Positions 1-9,228 of a stretch of 64,000 nt of DNA are shown here, one piece after another. Made by a program: the position numbers and the translations under genes. The notes below the pieces were generated by a model. That model made no database searches, was not told the origin of the DNA, and saw only the letters and a program-made list of their open reading frames with translations. Where the stretch lies: assembly GCF_008386695.1 (NCBI RefSeq), contig NZ_VUOC01000002.1, positions 62,001-126,000 on the forward strand, given 5' to 3'. The stretch is from Chitinophaga agrisoli. Lineage in GTDB: Bacteria > Bacteroidota > Bacteroidia > Chitinophagales > Chitinophagaceae. How positions within the stretch are numbered: the first letter of the stretch is position 1; each line of letters starts with the position of its first letter.

Positions 1-5
1 TAAAA

Positions 6-506
6 CTACATTTTTGTGTTACGCGGAAAATCAGGAATAACCTCCTTCTCATACCAGATCTTATATCGCTTATCCCCTATTACGTTATTGATCACATTAA
101 AAAGCCCCTTCATCTCTTCCAGGTAAACATTAGAGAGCAGGATCGTCTTATCCTTTGTCCCTATCTGCAACCTCACCCCTTTCTGATTACCATCTTCAAC
201 AGCGTGATTAATATATTCAGCCCTTAACGTGTCAATATTCATTGAAGAAAGATAATCCTCCATTTCCGCCCGCTCTACAGCCGTCAGGTTACGCCGCAGT
301 AACACGGAATCATGCCCGCCTACCAATCCATCAATAAAACTAACCGATAGGCTGTCATTGCTGATGTGATAATCCATACTATAAGCGCGGGATGAATGGG
401 CATCCCATATATCAACGGTATATGCAACAGGCGGCCGCCTGTCCTTGCAGGCGCCGCATAATACCGCACAAATTATAATGATCCATCCAGCTTTGATACT
501 ATTCAT
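6..506 (-). CDS. Small lipoprotein of unknown function
   Basis: This is a 166-residue protein with a short basic N-terminus, a hydrophobic stretch (residues about 7-19) and a lipobox ending LCGAC, so Cys20 is the probable lipidated residue and the protein should sit in the cell envelope. The mature part is polar, has no motif I recognise, and contains a central segment (SVSFIDGLVGGHDSVLL) that suggests beta structure. The start ATG at 506 is the only one that keeps the signal peptide. The gene stops six bases from the left edge, so its downstream neighbour is not visible. It is divergent from the TonB receptor across about 300 bases. The envelope location is well supported; the function is unknown. 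Confidence 0.75.
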   Translation of the reverse strand: MNSIKAGWIIIICAVLCGACKDRRPPVAYTVDIWDAHSSRAYSMDYHISNDSLSVSFIDGLVGGHDSVLLRRNLTAVERAEMEDYLSSMNIDTLRAEYINHAVEDGNQKGVRLQIGTKDKTILLSNVYLEEMKGLFNVINNVIGDKRYKIWYEKEVIPDFPRNTKM

Positions 507-808
507 ATGCTTTTTGCTGCTACCTATATCTCCAAATGGCCTTCCAATATTGGCAATAAAATAAAATAATCACCACCCCACATAACAAGTTCCTTCAAAA
601 TTTAACGGCCGAAAATAGCCCTCTTTTGCCTATGCTACCAAAAAAATCCTTAACTTCCTTACTGACAGGTTTTTACCCTTAAGAGCAGCTTTGTAATTGG
701 TCATTTCCTTTATAATAAAAAATTGTTAATTCACAATAGTTCGTTATTTTAGTTCAAACAAAATAAACCACGAATCCCCGGCTCAACCAAAACCAAATTC
801 TACATTGT
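507..808. other. AT-rich intergenic region between divergent genes
   Basis: About 300 bases between the lipoprotein and the TonB receptor. I see no open frame. The part nearest the receptor holds a candidate Bacteroidota promoter, described separately. The rest is A/T-rich and shows no repeat or hairpin that I could support. Confidence 0.6.
723..752 (+). promoter_or_regulatory. Candidate promoter of the TonB receptor gene
   Basis: TTG at 723-725 is followed after 19 bases by TATTTTAG at 745-752. This is one mismatch from the Bacteroidota -7 element TAnnTTTG with normal spacing. It would place the transcript start near 759 and give a leader of about 50 bases. The mismatch keeps confidence low. 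Confidence 0.4.
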
Positions 809-3694
809 ATGAAGAACTGTTTCACCAGAACATGTTTGTGTTCCATCCTTATTTTACTAAACCTATGGTCCGTAGCACAGGCACAGCAAACTACCATCAC
901 CGGCGCTGTTACCAACAGCACCACCAGCCAGAAGATGCCTGGTGTAACCGTGAGCGTTAAGGGCGCCCTCACCGGCGCCATCACAGACGCCAGTGGTAAT
1001 TTCCGGTTTAACACTACCCGCAGCCTGCCGCTTACACTGGTATTCTCTTACGTAGGGTTTAAAAGCGAGGAAGTAACAGTAAGCAATGCGGGCGAGCCCG
1101 TGAATGTGATGCTTTCTTCTACAGAGATCCTGGGCCAGGAAGTAGTAGTGGCCGCCAGCCGTGTAGCCCAAAGCATACTGCAATCCCCCGTATCCATTGA
1201 GAAGTTGGATTCCAGGGCCATTAAAGCTTCCCCCGCTCCCACCTTTTATGATGCCCTCGCAAATATGAAAGGCGTGGAGATGAGCACGCAAAGCCTCACC
1301 TTTAAATCCGTAAACACCCGCGGGTTTAATGGCAATGGCAACACCCGTGTGCTGCAGCTTATTGATGGTATGGATAACCAGGCCCCCGGCCTTAACTTCT
1401 CCGTAGGTAATATCGTGGGCATCACCGAGCTGGATATGGATAATGTGGAATTACTGCCGGGCGCGGCATCCGCCCTCTACGGCCCCAACGCCCTGAACGG
1501 CATTGTGCTCATGAACAGTAAAAATCCTTTCGACTACCAGGGCCTCAGCGCCAACGTAAAATCCGGCATCCTGTCAGAAGATGGCCGCAGTAAAGCCACC
1601 ACCGGTTATTATGATGTAACCGTACGTTATGCGCACGCCTTTAATAATAAATGGGCCTTTAAACTAAACTTCGGTTATATTAAGGCAGATGACTGGCAAG
1701 CCTATGATCCCCGCGATCAAAGCACGCTCAACGGTCATGGCCTTGCGGATGGCACCCGCGCCAATAACCCCGCTTATAATGGTATAAATACCTATGGCGA
1801 CGAGACCAATGTAAACATGAGAACGTCCCTGCAGCCGGCCGCATTAAACCCGGGTAATCCGCTGGGTGATGGGATAGCTGCTCTATCCGCTGCTACCGGC
1901 GGCGCCATTACACCGGCCATGATCTTCAACTCCATTATGCCGGCCACCGCCAATTCCTTTGTATCCCGTACCGGGTATGATGAGCGCAACCTGGCAGACT
2001 ATGATACCAAGAACATGAAGATCAACGGCGCCCTCCACTACCGCATTAAAGATAACCTGGAAGCTTTTGTACAAGGCAGTTACGGTACCGGTACCACCGT
2101 ATATACCGGCGCAGACCGTTACTCTATCAAGAACTTCCGGATGGGACAGTATAAAGCAGAATTAAAAGGCAGCAATTTCTACGTACGCCTGTACACCACC
2201 CAGGAAAGGGCCGGTGACAGCTACGCCATAGGTACCCTGGCGCAGGGTATTAACGAAGCCTGGAAACCAAGCACCACCTGGTTCCCGCAATACTTTGGCG
2301 CTTATGCTACTCAAGCTCTCACTACGTTCCGTGACGCATTCGTAGGAGCACTAGGCGGCGGGCAAACACCCGCACAAGCATATGCCGCTGCCACCGCAGC
2401 TGCACAAAACGGCAGCACCAATTTCCACAACGGTGCAAGGGCTACCGCTGACCAAGGCCGCCTATTACCAGGCACCTCAGAATTTGACGCCGCCGCTACA
2501 AAAGTGAAAGAGAAACCTATCCCCGGCAACGATCAGGGTGTAGGCGCCCGCTTTGCAGATAAGACCAACCTGTACCAGGGAGAGTTCATGTATAACTTCA
2601 GCAATCTGATACCCTTTGTAGAAGTATTGGTTGGCGGCAACTACCGCGTATATTCCCTTAACTCCGGGGGCTCCCTGTTTGCCCTGGATGATAATGGTGA
2701 TGAGTTCAACATCAAAGAATTTGGCGGCTATGTACAGGCAGCTAAAGGCCTGATCGATGAGCATTTGCACCTTACCGGTTCTATCCGTTATGATAAGAAC
2801 GAGAACTTTAAAGGACAATTTAGCCCACGCCTGTCTGCGGTATATACTTTCCTGAAAACACACAATATCCGCGCATCCTATCAAACAGGTTTCCGCATTC
2901 CTACTTGCCAGGATCAGTACATCAACCTTCAAACGCCTCAATATCGCCTGATAGGTGGTATCCCTTATATGATCGACCGCTTTGGTCTGAAGAACGGACC
3001 GGTATACACCCTGGAATCCGTACAGGCCGGCACGCCACAGCAATATGTATTCCGCGATTTTGAACCGGAAAGGATCGTGGCATTTGAGGTAGGCTATAAA
3101 GGCCTGTTTGCCAATAAGGTGTTGGTGGATGCTTATGTATACAGCAACAACTTTAAAAATTATAACGGCGTACAGGCATTGGTTAAACCAAACGCCACCA
3201 CCGGCGGCAACGATATCTTCTCCATTCCCGTAAACCTGGACAGGGATATTAAATCCTGGGGCTGGGCATTAGGCCTGGACTACTCCATGCCGCTTAACTT
3301 TGCAATAGGCGGTAATATCTCCTATAACGATCTGCGGGATGATGAAGGCCTCACCAGCGCGGGCGTAATGTGGAACACGCCTAAAGTACGTTATAACCTG
3401 TACCTTGGTAATCGTAACATTGCCAGCTCTAATTTTGGCTTTAATGTTACCTGGCGCTGGCAGGATAAATTCATCTGGAACTCCACCTTCGTATCCCCTG
3501 CAGTAAATACGCTGGGCATCAGCGAGATCCCCGCTTACGGCACGCTGGATGCGCAGGTGAGCAAACTGTTCCCGAAAGCTAAGACCACCGTTAAGATCGG
3601 CGGCGCTAACATCCTCCAGAAAAATTACATTCAATCATGGGGCAACCCAACCGTAGGGGCACAGTATTATGTATCCCTGGGGTACAACTTATAA
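809..3694 (+). CDS. TonB-dependent outer-membrane receptor with carboxypeptidase-like N-terminal domain
   Basis: This 961-residue protein imports a ligand across the outer membrane using TonB energy. A signal peptide ends near AQA-QQ (residue about 25). A carboxypeptidase-regulatory-like beta-sandwich follows (about 27-110, with GVTVSVKGALTGAITDASG). The plug domain runs about 118-240 (VLQLIDGMDNQAPG, ALYGPNALNGIVLM), and the barrel continues to a C-terminus ending in an aromatic-rich strand (YYVSLGYNL), as required for barrel assembly. No SusD-type lipoprotein lies next to it, so it is a stand-alone receptor rather than half of a SusCD pair. An Ala/Gln-rich stretch around residues 500-560 looks like an extended extracellular loop. 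The ligand cannot be told from the sequence. A strong hairpin terminator follows the stop codon. Confidence 0.93.
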   Translation: MKNCFTRTCLCSILILLNLWSVAQAQQTTITGAVTNSTTSQKMPGVTVSVKGALTGAITDASGNFRFNTTRSLPLTLVFSYVGFKSEEVTVSNAGEPVNVMLSSTEILGQEVVVAASRVAQSILQSPVSIEKLDSRAIKASPAPTFYDALANMKGVEMSTQSLTFKSVNTRGFNGNGNTRVLQLIDGMDNQAPGLNFSVGNIVGITELDMDNVELLPGAASALYGPNALNGIVLMNSKNPFDYQGLSANVKSGILSEDGRSKATTGYYDVTVRYAHAFNNKWAFKLNFGYIKADDWQAYDPRDQSTLNGHGLADGTRANNPAYNGINTYGDETNVNMRTSLQPAALNPGNPLGDGIAALSAATGGAITPAMIFNSIMPATANSFVSRTGYDERNLADYDTKNMKINGALHYRIKDNLEAFVQGSYGTGTTVYTGADRYSIKNFRMGQYKAELKGSNFYVRLYTTQERAGDSYAIGTLAQGINEAWKPSTTWFPQYFGAYATQALTTFRDAFVGALGGGQTPAQAYAAATAAAQNGSTNFHNGARATADQGRLLPGTSEFDAAATKVKEKPIPGNDQGVGARFADKTNLYQGEFMYNFSNLIPFVEVLVGGNYRVYSLNSGGSLFALDDNGDEFNIKEFGGYVQAAKGLIDEHLHLTGSIRYDKNENFKGQFSPRLSAVYTFLKTHNIRASYQTGFRIPTCQDQYINLQTPQYRLIGGIPYMIDRFGLKNGPVYTLESVQAGTPQQYVFRDFEPERIVAFEVGYKGLFANKVLVDAYVYSNNFKNYNGVQALVKPNATTGGNDIFSIPVNLDRDIKSWGWALGLDYSMPLNFAIGGNISYNDLRDDEGLTSAGVMWNTPKVRYNLYLGNRNIASSNFGFNVTWRWQDKFIWNSTFVSPAVNTLGISEIPAYGTLDAQVSKLFPKAKTTVKIGGANILQKNYIQSWGNPTVGAQYYVSLGYNL

Positions 3695-3720
3695 TTACTT
3701 ACCCACCCACTTAAATTGGC

Positions 3721-3755
3721 GAAGGTCCGGGCGCAAACCCGGACCTTCTGTTTTG
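3721..3755 (+). terminator. Intrinsic terminator after the TonB receptor
   Basis: A perfect 11-bp stem (GAAGGTCCGGG at 3721-3731, CCCGGACCTTC at 3738-3748) has a 6-base loop and is followed by a T-rich stretch. It lies between convergent genes, and only the rightward side has the T tract. Confidence 0.85.
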
Positions 3756-3800
3756 TTGTAACCCCCAACCTAAATTGGGTTATTCTTCAGTCATTACTGA

Positions 3801-4904
3801 CTATACGTTAAATCTAAAGTGCATTACGTCGCCATCGCTCACTACATACTCCTTGCCTTCTATCCTTAAGCGGCCATTATCCCTGGCAGCAGTTTCAGAA
3901 CCATACTTCACATAATCATCATAAGCGATCACTTCCGCCTTGATAAAACCTTTCTCAAAATCTGTATGGATCACGCTGGCAGCCTGCGGCGCTTTCCAGC
4001 CCGCATGAATGGTCCAGGCGCGTACTTCCTGCACGCCGGCAGTGAAATAGGTGATCAGGTCCAGCAGTTTGTAGGCAGAACGGATCAGGCGGTTCAGGCC
4101 TGGCTCTGTGAGGTTATATTCAGACAGGAATAATTCTTTATCAGCGGGGTCCTCCATTTCAGAGATCTGCGCTTCAATGGAGTTATTCATTATGATCACC
4201 TGCGCGTTTTCTGCCTTTACGGCCTCTGTCAGGGCCTGGGAGAATTTGTTGCCGGTATGCAGGGACCCTTCGTCTACGTTGGCCACATATAATACCGGCT
4301 TTTCCGTCAGCAGGAAAAGGTCCGCAATGGCGGAACGGTCTTCTTTGCTAAGCCCCAGTTCACGGATATTTTTGCCTTTTTCCAGGTGTTCCTGGCAAAG
4401 CTTTAGTGTTTCGAACTCTTTTTTAGCTTTGGGATCGCCACCGGTTTTTACCATTTTCTCTGACCGGGCCACCTTCTTTTCAACGGTTTCCAGGTCCTTC
4501 AGCTGTAATTCGGTATCAATGATCTCTTTATCAGCTACAGGATTGATGGGCCCTTCTTCCCTCAGTATATTATCGTCTTCAAAGCAACGGATCACGTGCA
4601 CGATGGCGTCTACCTCGCGGATATTGGCCAGGAACTTATTGCCCAGGCCTTCGCCCTTGCTGGCGCCTTTTACCAGGCCGGCAATGTCCACAAACTCGAT
4701 AGTGGTTGGCACCACCCGGTTGGGTTTTACCAGCTCCTCCAGTTTAAACAGGCGGGCATCCGGCACATCTACCAGCCCTACGTTCGGTTCAATAGTGCAG
4801 AACCGGTAGTTACTGGCCTGTGCTTTGGCGCTGTTACTTACTGCGTTAAATAAAGTTGATTTTCCTACGTTGGGTAATCCTACTATTCCTGCTTGCAACG
4901 CCAT
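3801..4904 (-). CDS. ychF: Redox-regulated ATPase YchF (OBG family)
   Basis: This is a universally conserved P-loop NTPase that binds ribosomes and hydrolyses ATP. The motifs are G1 GLPNVGKST, the switch/G3 region DIAGLVKGA, and the YchF-specific G4 variant NVDE, which explains its preference for ATP over GTP. The C-terminal TGS domain begins around TYFTAGVQEVRAWTI. The open frame extends to 4973, but I start the gene at ATG 4904. That gives 367 residues, the normal family length, and a promoter -7 box (TATCTTTG, 4932-4925) lies inside the longer frame, so the extra 23 residues are unlikely to be translated. It is monocistronic. Confidence 0.96.
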   Translation of the reverse strand: MALQAGIVGLPNVGKSTLFNAVSNSAKAQASNYRFCTIEPNVGLVDVPDARLFKLEELVKPNRVVPTTIEFVDIAGLVKGASKGEGLGNKFLANIREVDAIVHVIRCFEDDNILREEGPINPVADKEIIDTELQLKDLETVEKKVARSEKMVKTGGDPKAKKEFETLKLCQEHLEKGKNIRELGLSKEDRSAIADLFLLTEKPVLYVANVDEGSLHTGNKFSQALTEAVKAENAQVIIMNNSIEAQISEMEDPADKELFLSEYNLTEPGLNRLIRSAYKLLDLITYFTAGVQEVRAWTIHAGWKAPQAASVIHTDFEKGFIKAEVIAYDDYVKYGSETAARDNGRLRIEGKEYVVSDGDVMHFRFNV

Positions 4905-4924
4905 TTTTTTAAAAAATTTGCCCG

Positions 4925-4932
4925 CAAAGATA
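4925..4932 (-). promoter_or_regulatory. -7 promoter box of ychF
   Basis: TATCTTTG on the minus strand matches TAnnTTTG exactly. The transcript would start near 4918 and have a leader of about 14 bases before the ATG at 4904. This box decides the start codon chosen for ychF. No clear -33 TTTG is seen. Confidence 0.6.
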
Positions 4933-5025
4933 GGGAAAATTGTGGAATAGTGCATTTTATTGCCCCCCATCACCCCCAGCCAAGTTTACCCCCAATGATT
5001 ATTTTTAATTTATAACTTTAGCATT

Positions 5026-5033
5026 TACATTTG
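5026..5033 (+). promoter_or_regulatory. Candidate -7 promoter box for the SpmA/B-like gene
   Basis: TACATTTG fits TAnnTTTG exactly. The predicted transcript start is near 5040, about 78 bases before the ATG at 5118. I could not find a convincing -33 TTTG, so the call rests on the -7 box alone. Confidence 0.4.
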
Positions 5034-5117
5034 ACAGATAGCCATGGTGATACCCACCCTGGCCTATAGGTAAGCAAATTATCAGTACGGGCCCTCCCGG
5101 TGTACTAATCAGAATCT

Positions 5118-6350
5118 ATGGCATTAAACTACGTTTGGATCGCATTTTTCCTCATTGCTTTCGTGGTAGCCCTTATCCGGCTCATCTTTTTCCATGACAC
5201 CGCTGTGTTTGCCAACATCATGACAGACATGTTCAGCAGCGCCAAAACCGGGGCAGAGATCTCCCTGGGCCTGGCCGGTATCATGACCTTCTGGATGGGT
5301 ATCATGCGGGTAGGCGAAAATGCCGGCATGATCAACGTATTTGCCCGGGCGGTAAGCCCTTTCTTTTCCCGCCTGTTTCCCGGCGTGCCTAAACAGCACC
5401 CGGCCATGGGCTCTATCGTGACCAATTTCTCCGCCAATATGCTGGGTCTGGATAACGCGGCCACGCCGGTAGGCCTCAAGGCCATGAAGAACCTGCAGGA
5501 GCTTAATCCGCAACCAGAGCGGGCCACCAATGCCCAGATCATGTTCCTGGTGCTCAATACTGCCGGTATGACCATCATCCCTACCAGTGTGATTGCCATG
5601 CGCCTGGCCATGCATGCCGCTAACCCGGCAGATATCTTCATTCCTACCGTAATAGGCACCTTTATCTCCTTTATGAGCGGGGTGATAGCCGTAGCGCTGT
5701 ACCAACGCCTTAACCTGTTTAACCTGCCTTCCCTGGTATTCTTTGGCGGATTTGGCCTGGTGATGTGGGGGCTATATGCCTGGATGCATAATATGCCGCC
5801 GGCAGATGTGGCCACTTATACCGCGTTGCTGGGCGGGATCGTGATCTTCTCCGTTATTGTGTCTTTTATCGCCCTGGGAATGGTGAAACGCATCAACGTA
5901 TATGAATCCTTTATAGATGGCGCCAAGGACGGTTTCCAGACCGTGGTAATGATCATCCCCTACCTGGTGGCCATCCTGGTAGGCATCAGCGCATTCCGCG
6001 TTACCGGCTGTATGGATTATATCGTAAACGGCATAGGCGCCGTATTTGCCTGGATGGGGCTTAATACTGATTTTGTGCCGGCATTACCCGTAGGCCTCAT
6101 GAAGACCCTGAGTGGCGGTGCAGCCCGTGGCCTGATGGTAGATGTGATGAAAACCCATGGGCCTGATTCTTTTGTTGGCCGCCTCGCCTGCGTAATGCAA
6201 GGCTCTACAGAAACCACGTTTTACATCCTGGCCGTTTACTTTGGCTCCGTAAATATTAAGGATACCCGTTATGCGCTGGTCTGTGGCCTTATTGCAGATT
6301 TTATAGGCGTGGTAGCGGCTATTATCCTGGGGTATATTTTCTTTCATTAA
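5118..6350 (+). CDS. SpmA-SpmB fusion, nucleoside-recognition (Gate) domain membrane protein
   Basis: This is a 410-residue integral membrane protein. The N-terminal half (about 1-190) has the SpmA-type segment GLAGIMTFWMGIMRVGENAGM and the conserved SANMLGLDNAATPVGLKAM. The C-terminal half (about 215-410) has the SpmB-type segment YESFIDGAKDGFQTVVMIIPYLVAILV and LMKTLSGGAARGLMVD. In Bacillus these are two spore-maturation genes; in Bacteroidota the fused form is common in non-sporulating species, so sporulation is not implied. Family knowledge suggests a small-molecule transport role, but the substrate is unknown. About ten membrane segments are visible. The following YeiH-type transporter starts 92 bases downstream. 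Confidence 0.9.
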   Translation: MALNYVWIAFFLIAFVVALIRLIFFHDTAVFANIMTDMFSSAKTGAEISLGLAGIMTFWMGIMRVGENAGMINVFARAVSPFFSRLFPGVPKQHPAMGSIVTNFSANMLGLDNAATPVGLKAMKNLQELNPQPERATNAQIMFLVLNTAGMTIIPTSVIAMRLAMHAANPADIFIPTVIGTFISFMSGVIAVALYQRLNLFNLPSLVFFGGFGLVMWGLYAWMHNMPPADVATYTALLGGIVIFSVIVSFIALGMVKRINVYESFIDGAKDGFQTVVMIIPYLVAILVGISAFRVTGCMDYIVNGIGAVFAWMGLNTDFVPALPVGLMKTLSGGAARGLMVDVMKTHGPDSFVGRLACVMQGSTETTFYILAVYFGSVNIKDTRYALVCGLIADFIGVVAAIILGYIFFH

Positions 6351-6442
6351 AAACCGGTAACAATTGATATTTCGCAATTGATTTGTATCTTACCCGCCCG
6401 CACCCACCATGCGCTATCTTGTTCAAAAACGATTGACCAAAT

Positions 6443-7696
6443 ATGAAAAAGTCCTCCCTCCACGAAGACTGGATAGCCGTTATTGTTGCCTTTTTAACTA
6501 TTGTACTGGTATGCAGCGGCTTAAAACCTTCTTTACCTAAATTTTCTGCCTGGGCCGATGGCTCCAGCTTCTGGCAACAGATCAGCAGTCCCTCGTTGTT
6601 AAGCCAGATCGCAGTCCTGTTCCTATGGGCATTTGTGAGCCTGTTACTGGCCCGCTACCTGGCCAGGGATGCGCAGCCTGGCAAACTGGCCCTCAGCCTG
6701 CTGGGCATTGTGCTTATCTCGCTGGTCGCACAGCTGATCACCAGCAACAAGACCGTAAAAGACCTCGGTATTGAAGTGGTATTATTCAGCCTGTTACTGG
6801 GGCTGTTGATCAATAATGTGATGGGCGTGCCGGCCTGGCTTAAACCCGCCATACAAACGGAGCTGTTCATCAAAATAGGCCTGGTGCTCCTGGGCGCCAA
6901 TGTTATCTTCCAGGATGTGATAAGTGCAGGCGGCCTTGGGATCCTCCAGTCTGTGGTAGTAGTATTTACGGTATGGTATTTCTCTTTCTGGGTCTGTAAA
7001 CTGCTTAAGCTGGACGATGAGTTCCGGATGATGATCTCCAGCGCAGTATCTATATGCGGGGTATCTGCTGCCATCGCTACCTCCGGCGCTATTGAGGGCG
7101 ATAACCGCAAGCTATCACATGTGATCTCCCTGGTGCTGATCATCGCCATCCCCATGATGCTCTTTATGCCCTACATCGCCATCTGGGCGCATATGACGCC
7201 CGCGGTGGCAGGCGCCTGGCTGGGCGGCACCATCGATACCTCCGGCGCGGTAGTAGCAGCAGGTACTTTATTGGGGGATGAAGCGCTGAAATACGCTACC
7301 CTTGTTAAATTCTCGCAGAATGTATTATTAGGCATTGCTGCCTTCCTGATCTCCGTATACTGGACCGTCACAAAAAAAGAAGTAAGCGCGGATAAGAAAC
7401 CGGGATTAAAAACTATCTGGGAACGCTTTCCCAAGTTTGTACTGGGTTTTGTACTGGCCTCCCTGTTGTTCTCCTTTGTGTTGCCCGCAGGAACCGTAGC
7501 TGCCTCCAAAGGCGCGCTGAAGGAATTGCAGACCTACTGGTTTGCCCTGGCTTTTACTTGTATAGGATTAGAAACTAAGTTCACAGATATTTTCAAGATG
7601 GAGAATGGCCGGCCGGCCATGGCATTCATTATTGCGCAGGTATTCAATATCTTCTTCACGCTGGCGGTAGCCTATATCGTATTCGGAAGAAGCTGA
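6443..7696 (+). CDS. YeiH/YadS-type putative sulfate exporter family membrane protein
   Basis: This 417-residue protein has about 10-11 hydrophobic segments and belongs to the UPF0324/YeiH family (Cons_hypoth698). Recognisable conserved stretches are LLGLLINNV, KIGLVLLGANVIF, SICGVSAAIATSGAI, GTIDTSGAVVAAG and the C-terminal CIGLETKF. Members are annotated as putative sulfate exporters; this rests on homology only and the transported anion here is unknown. The ATG at 6443 gives full family length. The gene is convergent with the YdeI-type gene, and the whole gap between them is a heptad repeat array. Transmembrane character and family membership are firm; the substrate is not. Confidence 0.88.
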   Translation: MKKSSLHEDWIAVIVAFLTIVLVCSGLKPSLPKFSAWADGSSFWQQISSPSLLSQIAVLFLWAFVSLLLARYLARDAQPGKLALSLLGIVLISLVAQLITSNKTVKDLGIEVVLFSLLLGLLINNVMGVPAWLKPAIQTELFIKIGLVLLGANVIFQDVISAGGLGILQSVVVVFTVWYFSFWVCKLLKLDDEFRMMISSAVSICGVSAAIATSGAIEGDNRKLSHVISLVLIIAIPMMLFMPYIAIWAHMTPAVAGAWLGGTIDTSGAVVAAGTLLGDEALKYATLVKFSQNVLLGIAAFLISVYWTVTKKEVSADKKPGLKTIWERFPKFVLGFVLASLLFSFVLPAGTVAASKGALKELQTYWFALAFTCIGLETKFTDIFKMENGRPAMAFIIAQVFNIFFTLAVAYIVFGRS

Positions 7697-7705
7697 GGAT
7701 AACAT

Positions 7706-7766
7706 TTAGCGGTTAGCTATTAGCGCTTAGCTTTATACCGGCTAATAGCTAAAGGCTAGCCGCTAA
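7706..7766. repeat. Heptad NNTTAGY array forming a near-palindrome
   Basis: Four 7-bp units ending in TTAGC run rightward from 7706 and are mirrored by GCTAA units up to 7766. The arms TTAGCGG...ATTAGC pair, with one arm carrying a 7-base insertion, so one extra unit is bulged out. The array fills almost the whole gap between the convergent stop codons at 7696 and 7773. A hairpin acting in 3' end formation for both genes is plausible; there is no T tract. Confidence 0.75.
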
Positions 7767-7772
7767 TTTATA

Positions 7773-8363
7773 TCATTCGTCATTCAACCCCTTCCCTTCC
7801 AGGATCTGCGGCATACATTTTTCAATTCTCGACTCCCGGGTCTTTGCTTGTTTGGCAGAAGAAAAATGGAGCAGGTAGCCCCGTTGCCGTCCGGGACTTA
7901 GCGCGTTAAACGCTTTTTTCAACGCAGGGAGTTTGTCTAATTTCTGCTTAAACTCGTCCACCATGGTGAATGCCTCCGTCTTTTTCATTTTCACCTGTAA
8001 CCCGGCTTTTTCCACCTCAATGGCTTCGTAAATATTGGCTTTCAGGACAGGCGCTTTTGCCACTACTTCTTTAAGGCTGGTAAAACGCATCTGCCTGGCT
8101 GCCTGTACATTCTCTGTTTGCTGGATCAAAAGCCCGTCCGCATCACCTAACAAGGCCCCTTTAAAAAACAGCACTGCACAATATTCCTTGAACGTATGGA
8201 TCAAAACAATGTTATGCTGCTGATGCGTGTAACAGGGCGTACCCCATTTCAGCTCTTCCATCAGCCCACAGTCAAGAATGATCGTTCTCAATTGTTCAAT
8301 TTCTTTTTGCCACTTTTCGGCTTTATCGAAATAGAAATCAACTTTAGGATTCATTGTATTCAT
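7773..8363 (-). CDS. YdeI/OmdA family protein with DUF1801-like N-terminal domain
   Basis: This 196-residue protein has two parts. The N-terminal YdhG-like fold (about 10-110) includes MEELKWGTPCYTHQQHNIVLI and FKGALL. The bacteriocin-protection (YdeI/OmpD-associated) C-terminal region ends PGRQRGYLLHFSSAKQAKTR followed by a basic helix (ESRIEKCMPQI). Related proteins are annotated as OmdA or YdeI and have been linked to peptide or bacteriocin tolerance, but the biochemical activity is not established. There is no signal peptide, so it should be cytoplasmic. ATG at 8363 (MNTM) has a second ATG three codons later, and either may be used. It is monocistronic and convergent with the YeiH-type gene. 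Confidence 0.87.
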   Translation of the reverse strand: MNTMNPKVDFYFDKAEKWQKEIEQLRTIILDCGLMEELKWGTPCYTHQQHNIVLIHTFKEYCAVLFFKGALLGDADGLLIQQTENVQAARQMRFTSLKEVVAKAPVLKANIYEAIEVEKAGLQVKMKKTEAFTMVDEFKQKLDKLPALKKAFNALSPGRQRGYLLHFSSAKQAKTRESRIEKCMPQILEGKGLNDE

Positions 8364-8432
8364 TTGCTATTAAAATTAAGGGAAAAATGAATTATCTACC
8401 GGCTTTGGCAACCATCAGGGAGAAAAGACCTG

Positions 8433-8897
8433 TTATAAATTGCGGACCACTTCCTGCAGCCGGTCATGCGCCATATTGATACCATACTCAAAAGGCATTT
8501 TCAACACCTGGTCCCTGTCTTCACCGGATCTGTACACAACATGCATGGTCAGTTTGCTGGTATCGTCCGTGAGCTTTTCAAACTTCAGGAACTCCAGCTG
8601 CGGGCCAAACGGCGCATTCTCCATTTCAAATGTCCGGATGATCTGCTGGTTCGGAATAAATTCATGAAAAACGCCATTGGCTTTGAATACCACATTACCC
8701 TGCCCGTCTTTTGTTTCAAATTGCCAGCCACCGTGTTTTTTACCTTCCAGTTTCAATACCTGGGTGCCCATCCATTGCGCTATAATCTCTGGCGTGGCGT
8801 GCGCTTTAAAAAGCAGTTCCAATGGCAGGTCAAATTCCCTTGTAATTACCAGGTCTTGTTTGCCGGCTTCTGCATTCACCTTTGTTTTACGTTCCAT
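8433..8897 (-). CDS. SRPBCC (AHSA1-like) domain protein
   Basis: This 154-residue protein has the START/AHA1 ligand-binding fold. Typical features are the N-terminal strand DLVITREFDLPLELLFKAHATPEIIAQWMG, the central GGWQFETKDGQGNVVFKANGVFHEF and the C-terminal helix GINMAHDRLQEVVRNL. It is cytoplasmic. Its ATG lies six bases after the stop codon of the ArsR regulator, so the two form a tight operon. This regulator-plus-SRPBCC arrangement is very common in Bacteroidota and Actinobacteria, but the ligand and function are not known. It should be controlled by the double operator in front of the ArsR gene. Confidence 0.9.
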   Translation of the reverse strand: MERKTKVNAEAGKQDLVITREFDLPLELLFKAHATPEIIAQWMGTQVLKLEGKKHGGWQFETKDGQGNVVFKANGVFHEFIPNQQIIRTFEMENAPFGPQLEFLKFEKLTDDTSKLTMHVVYRSGEDRDQVLKMPFEYGINMAHDRLQEVVRNL

Positions 8898-8903
8898 ATG
8901 ATG

Positions 8904-9227
8904 CTATTTTTTTGGTTTGTATTGTTTCATGATGTCTTCTAATTTGTTGAACCTGTCATCCCACAGCTGGCGGAAGGGCTCAATAAAGTCTGCTATTTCT
9001 TTCATCTTCTGCGGATTTAAGTGATACAATATTTCCCTGCCGTTTTGCTCCTGTTTAAGCAATTCACACTCCGTGAGGATTTGCAGGTGTTTGGATACAG
9101 TTGGTCTGGCGGTGTCGAAGTTGGCGGCAATAGCGCCCGCTGTCATGGAATGTGTGGCCACTAATACGAGAATGGCCCTCCTGGTCGGGTCTGCTATTGC
9201 CTGAAACACATCACGTCTTAGATTCAT
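8904..9227 (-). CDS. ArsR/SmtB-family winged-helix repressor
   Basis: This 107-residue regulator has a helix-turn-helix around residues 30-65 ([26 protein letters not shown]), followed by the beta-wing ([19 protein letters not shown]) and a helix matching the SRPBCC-linked subgroup ([23 protein letters not shown]). The metal-binding cysteines of classical ArsR are absent, so sensing of a metal is unlikely. It starts at ATG 9227 and is the first gene of an operon with the SRPBCC gene. Two copies of an inverted-repeat operator overlap its own promoter, which implies autorepression. Confidence 0.93.
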   Translation of the reverse strand: MNLRRDVFQAIADPTRRAILVLVATHSMTAGAIAANFDTARPTVSKHLQILTECELLKQEQNGREILYHLNPQKMKEIADFIEPFRQLWDDRFNKLEDIMKQYKPKK

Positions 9228-9228
9228 C

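Noticed and set aside
5118-6350. Sign of sporulation from SpmA/SpmB
   Set aside because: The fused gene is common in non-sporulating Bacteroidota, and no other sporulation gene is present.
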